NCBI RefSeq assembly: GCF_003697915.1
Contig: NZ_RCVN01000005.1
Location: 157,842-221,841, forward strand
Reading direction: 5' to 3'
Source of the DNA: Staphylococcus pseudoxylosus
GTDB taxonomy: Bacteria > Bacillota > Bacilli > Staphylococcales > Staphylococcaceae
Length of the DNA stretch: 64,000 nt
How positions within the stretch are numbered: the first letter of the stretch is position 1; every line of letters begins with the position of its first letter. The notes beneath the pieces were generated by a model. It was not told where the DNA came from. It ran no database searches and worked only from the letters and a program-made list of their open reading frames with translations. Both the position numbers and the translations under genes were made by a program. Of the stretch, positions 54,180-63,328 are shown one piece after another.

Positions 54180-55802
54180 ATGTATGACTTGAATCGGAAT
54201 TTAAAGAGTGAAGATATTTCAATAGGTATTGAGTTAGGCTCTACAAGAATTAAAACCGTAGCTATAGATCAGAATTTAAACACTATTGCTTCTGGACATT
54301 TTGAGTGGGAGAACCAATTCATTGATGGATATTGGACATATTCTATTAATGACATATGGGTGGGTTTGCAGAAGAGTTATAGCGCAATGACAGTAGAAAT
54401 CAAAGAAAAGTATGATTTAATCCTAAGAGAAGTAAGGTCTATTGGCGTTAGTGGTATGATGCACGGCTATCTGGCATTTGATCAAAACGAAGACTTGCTC
54501 GTGCCATTTAGGACTTGGAGGAATGGGAATACAGCTAAGGCAGCGAAGTTACTTAGTGAAGCATTTCAATTTAACATACCTGAACGTTGGAGTATTGCGC
54601 ATTTGTATCAGGCTATATTGGATAAAGAGTCCCATATAAATCGAATATCTTATTTAACTACATTAGCTGGATATGTACATTGGTACTTAACTGGTGAGAA
54701 GGTTTTAGGTATAGGTGACGCTTCCGGTATGTTTCCTATAGACATTGATACAAAAAGTTATAGGAAAGATTTGTTAGAGGAAGCAAATTATATTTTTAAA
54801 ACAAAGTATTTTGAAAAGTCAGTTGAAGAGGTGTTACCTAAAATTAAATTAGCGGGTGAAAGTGGAGGGCTACTTACAGAAGAAGGAGCGAAGTTATTAG
54901 ACCTTTCTGGTAGTCTTGAAGCTGGTATTTTGATGTGCCCACCAGAAGGAGACGCTGGTACAGGTATGGTTGCAACAAATACGGTTGCTCAGAATACAGG
55001 TAATATATCTGCTGGTACAAGTGCGTTTGCCATGGTCGTACTATCAAATGCTTTGAAAGATATGTATCCAGAGATTGATGTTGTGACAACTCCTGATGGT
55101 AGTGAAGTGGCTATGATTCATACAAATAATTGTACTTCAGACATTAATGATTGGATGAATTTATTCGGTGAAGTGTTAAACGTCATGGGCGTTGATTTTT
55201 CATCGGATGAGTTGTACGGACATATTTTCGAACGTTCATTAAGTAGTGATGATAATATAGGCGGTTTACTATCATATAACTATGTCTCTGGAGAGAATAT
55301 AACAGAGGTAGAAACGGGCTACCCGTTATTTATACGAGAGCCAAATTATCAGTTCAATTTAGCAAATTTTATGAAAATGCATTTATTTAGTGCTTTTAGT
55401 ACTTTGAAAATTGGCATGGATTTACTAAAGGAAAATGAATCTATCAGCATAGATAAGTTGATTGCTCATGGAGGAATATTTAAAACGAAAGCAATCGCGC
55501 AACAAGTACTAGCTTCTGCACTTGAACAGCCTATAACAGTTATGGAAACCGCAAGTGAAGGCGGTGCTTGGGGCATTAGTGTTTTAGCTTATTATGTCGC
55601 ATTAGATACTGAAGTACCGCTAGATGAATTCCTTAATGACTCCGTATTTATAAATACGGAAGCTAGCACATTACACCCAGTAGAACAAGAAGTTATTAAT
55701 TTTAATAATTATGTAGAAAAAATGAAAAAAGGATTATCGATTGAACAATCCGTAACTAAATATTTAGGAGGGGATATAAATGCTCGAAGCGTTAAAAGCT
55801 GA
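54180..55802 (+). CDS. araB: Ribulokinase AraB (FGGY family)
   Basis: A 540-residue cytoplasmic kinase that phosphorylates L-ribulose. The FGGY N-terminal domain begins ISIGIELGSTRIKTVAID, with IGVSGMMHGYLAFD and LLVPFRTWRNGNTA, and the ATP-binding region has GNISAGTSAFAMVV and TASEGGAWGISVLA. It follows the Lactobacillus type of AraB rather than the E. coli type. AAGGGGGCG precedes ATG 54180. It overlaps araD by 23 bases, so araB, araD and araA form one operon. Confidence 0.92.
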   Translation: MYDLNRNLKSEDISIGIELGSTRIKTVAIDQNLNTIASGHFEWENQFIDGYWTYSINDIWVGLQKSYSAMTVEIKEKYDLILREVRSIGVSGMMHGYLAFDQNEDLLVPFRTWRNGNTAKAAKLLSEAFQFNIPERWSIAHLYQAILDKESHINRISYLTTLAGYVHWYLTGEKVLGIGDASGMFPIDIDTKSYRKDLLEEANYIFKTKYFEKSVEEVLPKIKLAGESGGLLTEEGAKLLDLSGSLEAGILMCPPEGDAGTGMVATNTVAQNTGNISAGTSAFAMVVLSNALKDMYPEIDVVTTPDGSEVAMIHTNNCTSDINDWMNLFGEVLNVMGVDFSSDELYGHIFERSLSSDDNIGGLLSYNYVSGENITEVETGYPLFIREPNYQFNLANFMKMHLFSAFSTLKIGMDLLKENESISIDKLIAHGGIFKTKAIAQQVLASALEQPITVMETASEGGAWGISVLAYYVALDTEVPLDEFLNDSVFINTEASTLHPVEQEVINFNNYVEKMKKGLSIEQSVTKYLGGDINARSVKS

Positions 55803-56475
55803 AGTCTATCAAGCGAATTTAGAATTACCTGACCGTGGCCTAATTAAGTATACCTGGGGTAATGTCAGTGCCTTTGATTCAGAATCACAATTATTTGTGA
55901 TTAAACCGAGTGGCGTTGATTATGATGAAATGAAGCCTGAGGATATGGTTGTTTGTAATTTAGATTGTGAAGTTGTTGAAGGGGATCTGAGACCATCATC
56001 AGATATGCCAACACATGCAGTGTTGTATAAAAAGTTCGGCGATATTGGTAGTGTGGTCCATACACATTCACCATGGGCAACTACTTGGGCGCAATCTGGA
56101 TTGGCTGTTCCTGCAATGGGTACCACGCATGCGGATACATTTTATGGAGATATTCCATGCGCAAGATTTTTAACAACAGAAGAAATAAACAAAAATTATG
56201 AGTATGAAACAGGCAATGTCATCGTTGAAACATTTGATGAAAAGGGGATAAACCCACAAGAAGTGCCTGCTGTTTTACTACATGGACATGCACCATTTAT
56301 ATGGGGAGAAAGCTGTGACAAAGCAGTCATGAATGCAGTTGTTTTAGAAGAAATATGCAAAATGAATATATTTACGCGCCAGTTAAATCCATTTGCTGAA
56401 ACATTGCCTAAAGCAATACTCGACAAGCACTTTGAAAGAAAACACGGAAAGAACGCCTATTATGGACAACAATAA
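55780..56475 (+). CDS. araD: L-ribulose-5-phosphate 4-epimerase AraD
   Basis: A 231-residue class II aldolase-fold enzyme that converts L-ribulose 5-phosphate to D-xylulose 5-phosphate. Zinc ligands are in VVHTHSPWATTWAQ and in LLHGHAPFIWG; RPSSDMPTHAVLYKKF and GTTHADTFYG are conserved. Length equals the family norm. AGGAGGGG precedes ATG 55780 inside the end of araB, giving translational coupling. araA follows 12 bases after its stop. Confidence 0.94.
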   Translation: MLEALKAEVYQANLELPDRGLIKYTWGNVSAFDSESQLFVIKPSGVDYDEMKPEDMVVCNLDCEVVEGDLRPSSDMPTHAVLYKKFGDIGSVVHTHSPWATTWAQSGLAVPAMGTTHADTFYGDIPCARFLTTEEINKNYEYETGNVIVETFDEKGINPQEVPAVLLHGHAPFIWGESCDKAVMNAVVLEEICKMNIFTRQLNPFAETLPKAILDKHFERKHGKNAYYGQQ

Positions 56476-56487
56476 GGGGGAAACAAA

Positions 56488-57909
56488 ATGACAAATATAA
56501 AGAAATTCTGGTTTGTAGTCGGATCACAAGCACTATATGGTGAACAGGCTTTAGATCAGGTTAAGCAAAACGCTAAAAACATCACTGATGGGTTGAATGA
56601 AAGTGGTCGATTACCTTTTAAAATTGAATTACAGCCTAAATTGGCAGTCTCATCAGATGTGATAACTGAAATTATGAAAGAAGCCAATTATCGTGATGAT
56701 ATTTTAGGCGTTATTACTTGGATGCATACATTTTCACCAGCAAAAATGTGGATAAGAGGTACTAAATTATTACAAAAACCGCTATTACATTTAGCGACAC
56801 AATACAACGAAGATATTTCCTGGGAAAACATCGATATGGATTATATGAACCTACATCAATCCGCACATGGGGATAGAGAATATGGTTATATTAACCGGCG
56901 TTTGAATAAAAATAATGAAGTTATATTTGGACATTGGAAAGATACAAATGTGCAACAGCAATTAAGAGATTGGATGCTTATAGCTAATGCTTATAGTGAA
57001 AGCTTTAATTTAAAAGTTGCTAGATTTGGTGACAATATGCGTAATGTGGCAGTCACAGAAGGAGATAAGATAGAAGCACAAATTCAATATGGTTGGATTG
57101 TTGATTATTATGGTATCGGTGATTTAGTAGAATACATTAATCAAGTTTCTGATGAAGATGTAGATGAATTATTTAAAACATACAAAAATTTATATGAATT
57201 TGACTATAGAAATTATAGCGAAGCGGCATTTAACAGTTCTGTAAAAGAACAAATTAAATACGAAATAGCGATTAAGCAATTTTTAGATGAAGGCGGGTAT
57301 ACTGCTTTCACTTCAAACTTTGAAGATCTACATGGTATGCAGCAATTACCAGGTTTAGCAGTACAAAGATTAAATGAACAAGGATATGGATTTGCTGGCG
57401 AAGGGGATTGGAAGACAGCAGCGTTAGATCGTTTATTGAAAATTGCTGCAGAAAATGAAGCAACAGGATTTATGGAAGATTATACGTATGATTTAAGAAG
57501 CAGTCATGCACATATCCTAGGATCACATATGTTAGAGGTCGATCCGACACTTGCCGAAACGAAACCGAAACTTGTTGTGAATCCACTAGGTATAGGTGAT
57601 AAGCATGACCCAGCAAGATTAGTGTTCGATGGTAAATCAGGTGAGGGCGTTGTCGTAACGATGCTTGACTTAGGGACACATTATAAATTTATTATTAATG
57701 AAATAGAAGCTAAAAGACTTGATGAACCTGCTCCTCATTTGCCGGTAGCTAGAGTGCTATGGGAAGTGAAACCATCACTAGAAAAAGGCGTGAAACGTTG
57801 GATAGAAGAAGGCGGCGGACACCACACGGTACTTTCTCTGAAATTAACACGATTACAAATAGAAATATTGTTGAAAATGTTTGACGCCGAATACACGCTA
57901 ATTAATTGA
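56488..57909 (+). CDS. araA: L-arabinose isomerase AraA
   Basis: A 473-residue Mn-dependent isomerase that converts L-arabinose to L-ribulose, the first step of the pathway. KKFWFVVGSQALYG at the start, GVITWMHTFSPAKMWIRG, ARFGDNMRNVAVTEGDK and GEGDWKTAALDRLLK are typical, and GGGHHTVLS near the end carries the last metal ligand. AAGGGGG precedes ATG 56488. It is third in the operon, followed by the transporter gene after 70 bases. Confidence 0.95.
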   Translation: MTNIKKFWFVVGSQALYGEQALDQVKQNAKNITDGLNESGRLPFKIELQPKLAVSSDVITEIMKEANYRDDILGVITWMHTFSPAKMWIRGTKLLQKPLLHLATQYNEDISWENIDMDYMNLHQSAHGDREYGYINRRLNKNNEVIFGHWKDTNVQQQLRDWMLIANAYSESFNLKVARFGDNMRNVAVTEGDKIEAQIQYGWIVDYYGIGDLVEYINQVSDEDVDELFKTYKNLYEFDYRNYSEAAFNSSVKEQIKYEIAIKQFLDEGGYTAFTSNFEDLHGMQQLPGLAVQRLNEQGYGFAGEGDWKTAALDRLLKIAAENEATGFMEDYTYDLRSSHAHILGSHMLEVDPTLAETKPKLVVNPLGIGDKHDPARLVFDGKSGEGVVVTMLDLGTHYKFIINEIEAKRLDEPAPHLPVARVLWEVKPSLEKGVKRWIEEGGGHHTVLSLKLTRLQIEILLKMFDAEYTLIN

Positions 57910-57979
57910 TTGTCAAAAGCGTTTGTCGTGAATTGATGCATATGTGATTAAGTTTTTCATTAAAAAGAGGGTGAATGGG

Positions 57980-59383
57980 ATGAAAGTTAACAGTAAGGTT
58001 TCAAATCGTTTTATCTATTTCTTTGGAGCATTCGGTGGTATATTATTCGGTTATGATATAGGGGTTATGACTGGAGCGCTACCATTTTTAAGAGAAAACT
58101 GGGGTATCGAAAGTGGATTTATTATAGGTTTAATTACATCTTCAGTTATGTTGGGGGCGATATTTGGTGGTATTTTAGCTGGTAAACTGTCGGATAAACT
58201 AGGTAGAAGAAAAATGATATTAATTTCAGCAATTATTTTCGTTATTGGTTCAATCTTGTCAGGGATTGCACCGCATGATGGTAATTACTTTTTGATTTTA
58301 TCAAGAGTTATACTTGGTTTGGCAGTGGGTGCAGCGTCAGCATTAGTTCCTGCTTATATGTCTGAAATGGCACCAGCGAAATATCGTGGCCAGTTATCAG
58401 GTATGAATCAGACTATGATCGTATCAGGAATGTTGTTATCTTATATTGTTGATTATTATTTAAGAGGATTACCTATAGAAATTGGTTGGAGATTAATGTT
58501 GAGCATTGCGGCTATTCCGGCATTGATTTTATTCTTAGGTGTATTAAAACTTCCAGAATCTCCAAGGTTCTTAATTAAAAATAGTAGGTTTGAAGAAGCT
58601 AAACTCGTATTAAGTAATCTTAGAAATAATCATAAAGTAGATGAAGAATTTGAAGAAATTAAAAAGACGATTCAAAAAGAGAATAATGTGAAAAATAATC
58701 AGTCATTAGCCACATTATTTAATGGTAAATATAAATATTTAGTAGTTGCCGGATTAGGTGTAGCAGCATTTCAACAGTTTCAAGGAGCGAATGCAATATT
58801 TTATTATATTCCCTTAATTGTAGAACAAGCAACTGGCAATTCTGCGAGTGATGCACTTATGTGGCCTATTATTCAAGGTGTTATACTTGTATTAGGCTCA
58901 TTACTCTTTATTTGGATAGCGGATAAGTTTAACAGAAGAACATTACTTATGCTAGGTGGTACCGTAATGGGCTTATCGTTTATATTGCCTGCTATTATTC
59001 ATATGTTTTTACCCAATGCGAATCCGATATTGATAGTAATCTTTTTAAGTATTTATGTTGCCTTCTATTCCTTTACATGGGCACCACTTACTTGGGTTAT
59101 TGTCGGTGAAATATTCCCGTTAGCAATTAGAGGTTTTGCTTCGGGTAGCGCATCATCATTAAATTGGATTGGTTCTTTCTTAGTTGGGCTTCTATTCCCA
59201 ATTATGACTGCATACTTTTCACAACAAATTGTTTTTGCAATCTTTGGTGTCATCTGTATACTTGGTGTATTATTTGTGAAAAAATTTGTTCCTGAATCAA
59301 GAGGTCGTACACTGGAAGAAATTGAAGCAATTGGAGAGTCACATAATTCTAATCAGGTTAATGTGCAAGTGGAAAATATATAA
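57980..59383 (+). CDS. araE: Sugar:proton symporter, AraE/XylE-like
   Basis: A 467-residue twelve-helix sugar porter of the major facilitator superfamily. FGYDIGVMTGALPFL, GGILAGKLSDKLGRRK, KYRGQLSGMNQ, the PESPRFL motif before the central loop and PESRGRTLEEIE at the end are the family signatures. Position as the last gene of the ara operon makes L-arabinose the likely substrate. ATG 57980 follows AGAGGGTG; an earlier in-frame codon at 57944 has no ribosome site. A strong terminator follows. Confidence 0.9.
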   Translation: MKVNSKVSNRFIYFFGAFGGILFGYDIGVMTGALPFLRENWGIESGFIIGLITSSVMLGAIFGGILAGKLSDKLGRRKMILISAIIFVIGSILSGIAPHDGNYFLILSRVILGLAVGAASALVPAYMSEMAPAKYRGQLSGMNQTMIVSGMLLSYIVDYYLRGLPIEIGWRLMLSIAAIPALILFLGVLKLPESPRFLIKNSRFEEAKLVLSNLRNNHKVDEEFEEIKKTIQKENNVKNNQSLATLFNGKYKYLVVAGLGVAAFQQFQGANAIFYYIPLIVEQATGNSASDALMWPIIQGVILVLGSLLFIWIADKFNRRTLLMLGGTVMGLSFILPAIIHMFLPNANPILIVIFLSIYVAFYSFTWAPLTWVIVGEIFPLAIRGFASGSASSLNWIGSFLVGLLFPIMTAYFSQQIVFAIFGVICILGVLFVKKFVPESRGRTLEEIEAIGESHNSNQVNVQVENI

Positions 59384-59418
59384 TAATTTAAGTAGAAAAC
59401 AATGCGGTAAATATTAAA

Positions 59419-59476
59419 AGACCTTTTCTATGAAACCCCTCAATTAAGAAGGGTTTCTAGAAAAGGCCTTTTTTAA
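59419..59476. terminator. Terminator of the ara operon, shared with the PSM gene
   Basis: GACCTTTTCTA(T)GAAACCC and GGGTTTCTAGAAAAGGC form a long stem with T runs on both sides, between convergent ara and PSM transcripts. Confidence 0.9.
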
Positions 59477-59485
59477 TGCATATGT

Positions 59486-59617
59486 TTATTTAAAGAAACC
59501 TAAAATGAAGTCTACACCTTTACCTAAAACCTCTGCGATGCTTACGCCCATTGTAGCCCAGTCATGTGCTAAACCTGCATTTACTGCGTTGCCAATTGCT
59601 TCTACGATTCCTTCCAT
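59486..59617 (-). CDS. Beta-class phenol-soluble modulin
   Basis: A 43-residue secreted amphipathic peptide without signal peptide. It starts [15 protein letters not shown], has the conserved [17 protein letters not shown] centre and ends in FILGFFK, the pattern of staphylococcal PSM-beta and related gonococcal-growth-inhibitor peptides of 43-44 residues. ATG 59617 follows AAAAGGAGTG. Such peptides are surfactants linked to biofilm structuring and are controlled by AgrA; two AgrA-type repeats lie about 100 bases upstream. Only one copy is present, although these genes often occur in tandem. Export would need the Pmt transporter, which is not clearly in this window. Confidence 0.88.
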   Translation of the reverse strand: MEGIVEAIGNAVNAGLAHDWATMGVSIAEVLGKGVDFILGFFK

Positions 59618-59712
59618 GTGAAACACTCCTTTTTTAGAAATTTAAAATTAAAACATTTGCTTTAATTTGTTAAATGCAATATAGATTGTTTTCTTAATTA
59701 ATTGCGTAAAAA

Positions 59713-59742
59713 TGCCTAACTAAAAGTTTTTTATGCCTAAGT
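59713..59742 (-). promoter_or_regulatory. AgrA-type direct repeats upstream of the PSM gene
   Basis: On the minus strand ACTTAGGCA and AGTTAGGCA are separated by 12 bases, the spacing known for AgrA sites in agr P2/P3. AGTTAGGCA equals the second half-site of the S. aureus P2 promoter as I recall it. The remaining gap to 60097 shows no supported gene. Confidence 0.65.
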
Positions 59743-60097
59743 GTAATAATAGTTTTTTTATAGGAATTTTAAGCATAGTATACAAATTTTAATTCTTTGT
59801 AAATTTTTTTAATGTTGTGTAGCACTTTTGTTAGAATTGTGGCATGATGGTAAGTTATGCAGCTGGATTTATTGTGAATAAGGTTGAGATACATGAAGTG
59901 AAAAAAAGGAGAGTACAATAAAAGCATATTTTCAAAAAATTGATTCCATTACCTCTTTTTGTTTTTGTGAAACGTGGTGGGAGAATTTTTAACATTGTTA
60001 TTAGTGAACATATGATGCGTATGCAATAAGCGTGATTGGACACGATGATTTTATTAAATAAAGATTTACATAGCAATAAGAAAGATGGCGGAAAATT

Positions 60098-60664
60098 TTA
60101 GCCCAACAGCGAATCGGGGGTAATCTTATTAATAATAGTTGATAATTCCTCTGTAGTTTCTGGTTTTCCGTTATCTACCCAGTCTTGAATTATACCAAAA
60201 ATTGCGTTGCTCAAAAAAATTACAAAATAATGTTGTTCCCTTTCGCTTAAATTAATCGTTTTTACTGAAGGCAGAATATTTTTTTCTGCATTTTTTTGCA
60301 ACATTGATTTTACTTGGTTTTGGATTTCAGTAGAACCACTTTTAGAGATGAGCAATAATAAAAGTTCGGCTTCATTATTCCAAAAATTAAGCATGGGATA
60401 AAAAAATAAATGACGGTCTGAGTTTAAAAATTTATGAACTTTCTTACTGCCAGTTTTTATAATTTCTTGCTGATATTGATGTACTAAATCATATTTATCT
60501 TTGTAATGTAAATAAAAAGTTCCTCTACTTACATTAGCTTCATTACAGATATCTTTTACCGAGATATCATCGAATCTTTTCGTTTTTAAGAGCGTTATTA
60601 AAGCTTTTCGGGTGTTTTTTTTCGTCTTCAATATGCGGGCATCGGTAAATAATTCTTCAGTCAT
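60098..60664 (-). CDS. TetR-family repressor of the adjacent ABC exporter
   Basis: A 188-residue regulator. The N-terminal helix-turn-helix is TKKNTRKALITLLKTKRFDDISVKDICNEANVSRGTFYLHYKDKYDLV (residues about 14-62); the rest is a TetR_C-type ligand domain. ATG 60664 is eight bases from TAGGAG. It is divergent from the ABC genes, and a ten-base sequence ATTAGACATA occurs once in each leader in opposite orientation, a likely operator pair. Confidence 0.9.
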   Translation of the reverse strand: MTEELFTDARILKTKKNTRKALITLLKTKRFDDISVKDICNEANVSRGTFYLHYKDKYDLVHQYQQEIIKTGSKKVHKFLNSDRHLFFYPMLNFWNNEAELLLLLISKSGSTEIQNQVKSMLQKNAEKNILPSVKTINLSEREQHYFVIFLSNAIFGIIQDWVDNGKPETTEELSTIINKITPDSLLG

Positions 60665-60683
60665 TCGTTTCACTCCTAATATT

Positions 60684-60790
60684 ATTAGACATATTTTTTT
60701 AATGTGTTCAGTAACGATAACCTTTTTATTGTTTTTATATTTTATAGGTATATAATCGCATTATGAACGATAATTGACACTATGTCTAAT
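60684..60790. promoter_or_regulatory. Divergent tetR/ABC promoter region with inverted ten-base repeats
   Basis: ATTAGACATA at 60684-60693 and its exact complement TATGTCTAAT at 60781-60790 flank the intergenic region, each close to a ribosome site. A TATAAT lies at about 60753. Confidence 0.55.
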
Positions 60791-60803
60791 AAGGGGGCTA
60801 AAC

Positions 60804-61532
60804 ATGTCTGAAGTTGCAGCTAAACTAACATGCGCGACAAAATATTATGACAAAAAGAAAGTTTTAGATCATATTGATATTGAATTACCATTTGGAAAGA
60901 TTTTAGGGTTAATTGGTCCAAGTGGTTCGGGTAAAACGACAACGATTAAGTGTCTTATGGGTATGGAGAAATTGGATGAAGGTCATGCTCAAATATTCGA
61001 TACTAGTATACCCGACCGTAAAATTCTTAATGAAATTGGTTATATGGGGCAAAGTGACGCGCTATATGAATCGTTAACTGCTCGAGAAAATTTAGTGTTC
61101 TTCGGTAATTTGATGGGTTTAGACGGTGATAAGCTAAAACAAGCGATTGATAAGAATATGAAGCTAGTTAATTTAGAGAATGAATTACATCAAATTGTGA
61201 ATACATTTTCAGGTGGTATGAAGCGCAGATTGTCTTTAGCGATTACGTTACTGTCAAATCCTAATTTAATTATATTAGATGAGCCAACAGTGGGTATTGA
61301 TCCGAGCCTTAGAAAAGATATATGGAAACAACTTAACCTGCTCACAGAGGAAAATAAATCAGTGATTGTGACAACGCACGTCATGGGAGAAGCGGAACGC
61401 TGTGATTACATTGGATTGATTATGGAAGGCCGTTTATTCACTATGGGAACACCAAAAGAACTGAAAGAAAAATTCGGTGTAGATTCTATAGAGGAAGTAT
61501 TTATAAAGGCTGAAACGGAGGTAAAATCATGA
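60804..61532 (+). CDS. ABC exporter ATP-binding protein
   Basis: A 242-residue ATPase: Walker A GPSGSGKTTT, signature FSGGMKRRLSLAITLL, Walker B LIILDEPTVGIDP and the switch His in TTHVMGEAERC. It belongs to the drug-resistance ABC group (DrrA/YhgE-neighbour type). ATG 60804 follows AAGGGGG. It overlaps the permease gene by four bases and with it forms a likely drug or lipid exporter repressed by the divergent TetR protein. Confidence 0.9.
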   Translation: MSEVAAKLTCATKYYDKKKVLDHIDIELPFGKILGLIGPSGSGKTTTIKCLMGMEKLDEGHAQIFDTSIPDRKILNEIGYMGQSDALYESLTARENLVFFGNLMGLDGDKLKQAIDKNMKLVNLENELHQIVNTFSGGMKRRLSLAITLLSNPNLIILDEPTVGIDPSLRKDIWKQLNLLTEENKSVIVTTHVMGEAERCDYIGLIMEGRLFTMGTPKELKEKFGVDSIEEVFIKAETEVKS

Positions 61533-62623
61533 GATTTAAAGCCGTTTTTATAAGAGTTGTTAAGGAATTATTGAGAGATAAAAGAACATTGGCTTTAATG
61601 TTGTTCGCACCGATTTTAGTATTAACATTGCTATATTTCGTTTTTGATACAAATTCAGAGACAAATTTAAAAATTGGTATTACTGATCATGTGCCTAACA
61701 AAATTGTAAATGAATTACCTTCAGATAAAGTGGATATAGAGAAGGTTGATTCATCAGATTCTGTAAAAAATACGATGGTAGATTCAGAGCTAGATAGTTA
61801 TATTACGAAAGATGGGTCTAAAATAGAAGTAACATATGCTAATGAAGACCCTAGTAAAACTGATGCTACGAAACAATTACTTGCTAATGCACTTCAGAAA
61901 AATAAAATGCAAGATATGATGAAAATTGTAGAAAAAATTCCAGGTAATATGCAACAAGGAAATAAGCAAGCCTCAGAGGATGTGGAGTTGGATCATCATT
62001 ATCTATATGGTGATGAGGATAGTACGTACTTTGATAAAATGTTCCCAATTTTAATTGGTTTCTTTGTTTTCCTTTTCGTATTTTTAATCTCTGGTATTGG
62101 ATTACTTAGAGAACGTACTAAAGGTACACTTGAACGTTTATTAGCAACGTCGATTAAAAGAAGTGAGATTGTGTTTGGCTATTTAGCTGGTTATGGTTTG
62201 TTTGCTATATTACAAACGTTACTCATCGTGTTTTATGCGATTATTATCTTGAATATAGAACTTGCAGGTAGTATATGGTGGGTATTATTGGTTAATATTT
62301 TAATCGCATTGGCCGCATTGGCTATGGGAATATTTGTTTCAACTTTTGCTAATTCTGAGTTCCAAATGATTCAGTTTATACCTATTGTAGCAATTCCTCA
62401 AATCTTTTTCTCAGGTATTATTCCTTTAGAAAATATTGCTAATTGGGTAAGTTTCATAGGTTATCTATTTCCCTTAAGATATGCAGGTGATGCATTGACG
62501 CACATTATGATAAAAGGACAAGGGCTTGAATATATTTGGTTTGATATTTGTATATTATTCGTCTTTATTATTGTGTTTACCATTTTAAATATTATCGGGC
62601 TTAAACGTTATAGAAAAGTTTGA
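61529..62623 (+). CDS. ABC-2 type exporter permease
   Basis: A 364-residue membrane protein with one N-terminal helix, an extracellular domain of about 130 residues and five C-terminal helices, the ABC2_membrane_3 layout. RERTKGTLERLLATSIKRSEIVFGYLAGY is the conserved coupling region. It starts within the stop of the ATPase gene (ATGA). Substrate unknown; a toxic compound is suggested by the TetR control. Confidence 0.9.
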   Translation: MRFKAVFIRVVKELLRDKRTLALMLFAPILVLTLLYFVFDTNSETNLKIGITDHVPNKIVNELPSDKVDIEKVDSSDSVKNTMVDSELDSYITKDGSKIEVTYANEDPSKTDATKQLLANALQKNKMQDMMKIVEKIPGNMQQGNKQASEDVELDHHYLYGDEDSTYFDKMFPILIGFFVFLFVFLISGIGLLRERTKGTLERLLATSIKRSEIVFGYLAGYGLFAILQTLLIVFYAIIILNIELAGSIWWVLLVNILIALAALAMGIFVSTFANSEFQMIQFIPIVAIPQIFFSGIIPLENIANWVSFIGYLFPLRYAGDALTHIMIKGQGLEYIWFDICILFVFIIVFTILNIIGLKRYRKV

Positions 62624-62643
62624 TTTTATGTTAACTTGAAAAA

Positions 62644-62697
62644 TCAAAAGCGCCTTTCTTAACAGTGTTACTGTTTAGAAAGACGCTTTTTTTAATG
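62644..62697. terminator. Bidirectional terminator
   Basis: AAAAGCGCCTTTCTTA and TTAGAAAGACGCTTTT with T runs on both sides, between the convergent permease and padR genes; it overlaps the padR stop. Confidence 0.88.
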
Positions 62698-63237
62698 CTT
62701 AAAATTTTGGTGACAAGATTTTAACCAATTGATATGATGTGTCTCTCTTTCAATAGCATAATCTAATACTAGATAATGCCCATAATGTTGTTCTTGAGAT
62801 GCTTTGTTGCTAAATAATGCCGTACGTCTTTCTTTTAAATGTGCTAACTTTAATTCGTGTAAATGAATTTGCTCGTCGAACATTACTGACAATATAGGAT
62901 CATTTTTATCATTGATAAAATACAATTTTAAATTGAATTCATTTTTGTGAACTGACAACTCAGGCGTTGGAGAAACTAGCCATTCATTCAATAGTTGTCG
63001 TCCTGTATCAGTAATAGCATATATCTTTTTTTCTAATTTTTCTCCTGTTATTTCAATCGTTTTATCAATTAAAAGACGATCGTGCAATTTTTTTAATTCA
63101 GGATAAATTTGACTGTGATTTGCTTGCCAAAATTCTCCAATATCACGTTCAAAAGCTTTTTTTATATCGTAACCAGACATACGTTCATTTTTCAAAAGGC
63201 CTAGTAATACATATTGTAATATGTTTTTTTGTGCCAT
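62692..63237 (-). CDS. padR: PadR-family regulator of phenolic acid decarboxylase
   Basis: A 181-residue repressor with the N-terminal winged helix (ILQYVLLGLLKNERMSGYDIKKAFERDIGEFWQANHSQIYPELKKL) and a C-terminal helical Vir-type dimerisation domain (EEQIHLHELKLAHLKERRTAL region), the length of canonical PadR. ATG 63237 follows GGAGG. The divergent padC gene and the palindrome ACATGTAATTAATTACATGT between them match the known PadR/padC switch, in which phenolic acids relieve repression. Confidence 0.92.
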   Translation of the reverse strand: MAQKNILQYVLLGLLKNERMSGYDIKKAFERDIGEFWQANHSQIYPELKKLHDRLLIDKTIEITGEKLEKKIYAITDTGRQLLNEWLVSPTPELSVHKNEFNLKLYFINDKNDPILSVMFDEQIHLHELKLAHLKERRTALFSNKASQEQHYGHYLVLDYAIERETHHINWLKSCHQNFKH

Positions 63238-63280
63238 AACATCCTCCTTGACGTTTTATCGAATAAAGTATAGCATTTAT

Positions 63281-63314
63281 ATGTAATCAAAAACATGTAA
63301 TTAATTACATGTTT
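63281..63314 (+). promoter_or_regulatory. PadR operator
   Basis: AACATGTAATTAATTACATG at 63292-63311 lies within a longer perfect palindrome (63291-63314). It contains the ATGTAA...TTACAT half-sites known for PadR; a further ATGTAATC half-site is at 63281. It lies just before the padC ribosome site. Confidence 0.8.
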
Positions 63315-63328
63315 GGAAGGAGCTTTTT

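Noticed and set aside
57910..57943. cre site between araA and the transporter gene
   Set aside because: AAAAGCGTTTG resembles cre only in its centre; the outer TG and CA positions do not fit.
59855..60097. Open frames on both strands, including a minus frame of 73 codons and a plus frame after AAAGGAGAG at about 59908
   Set aside because: No start codon fits the plus ribosome site (ATA only), the minus frame lacks a ribosome site, and neither product is recognisable.
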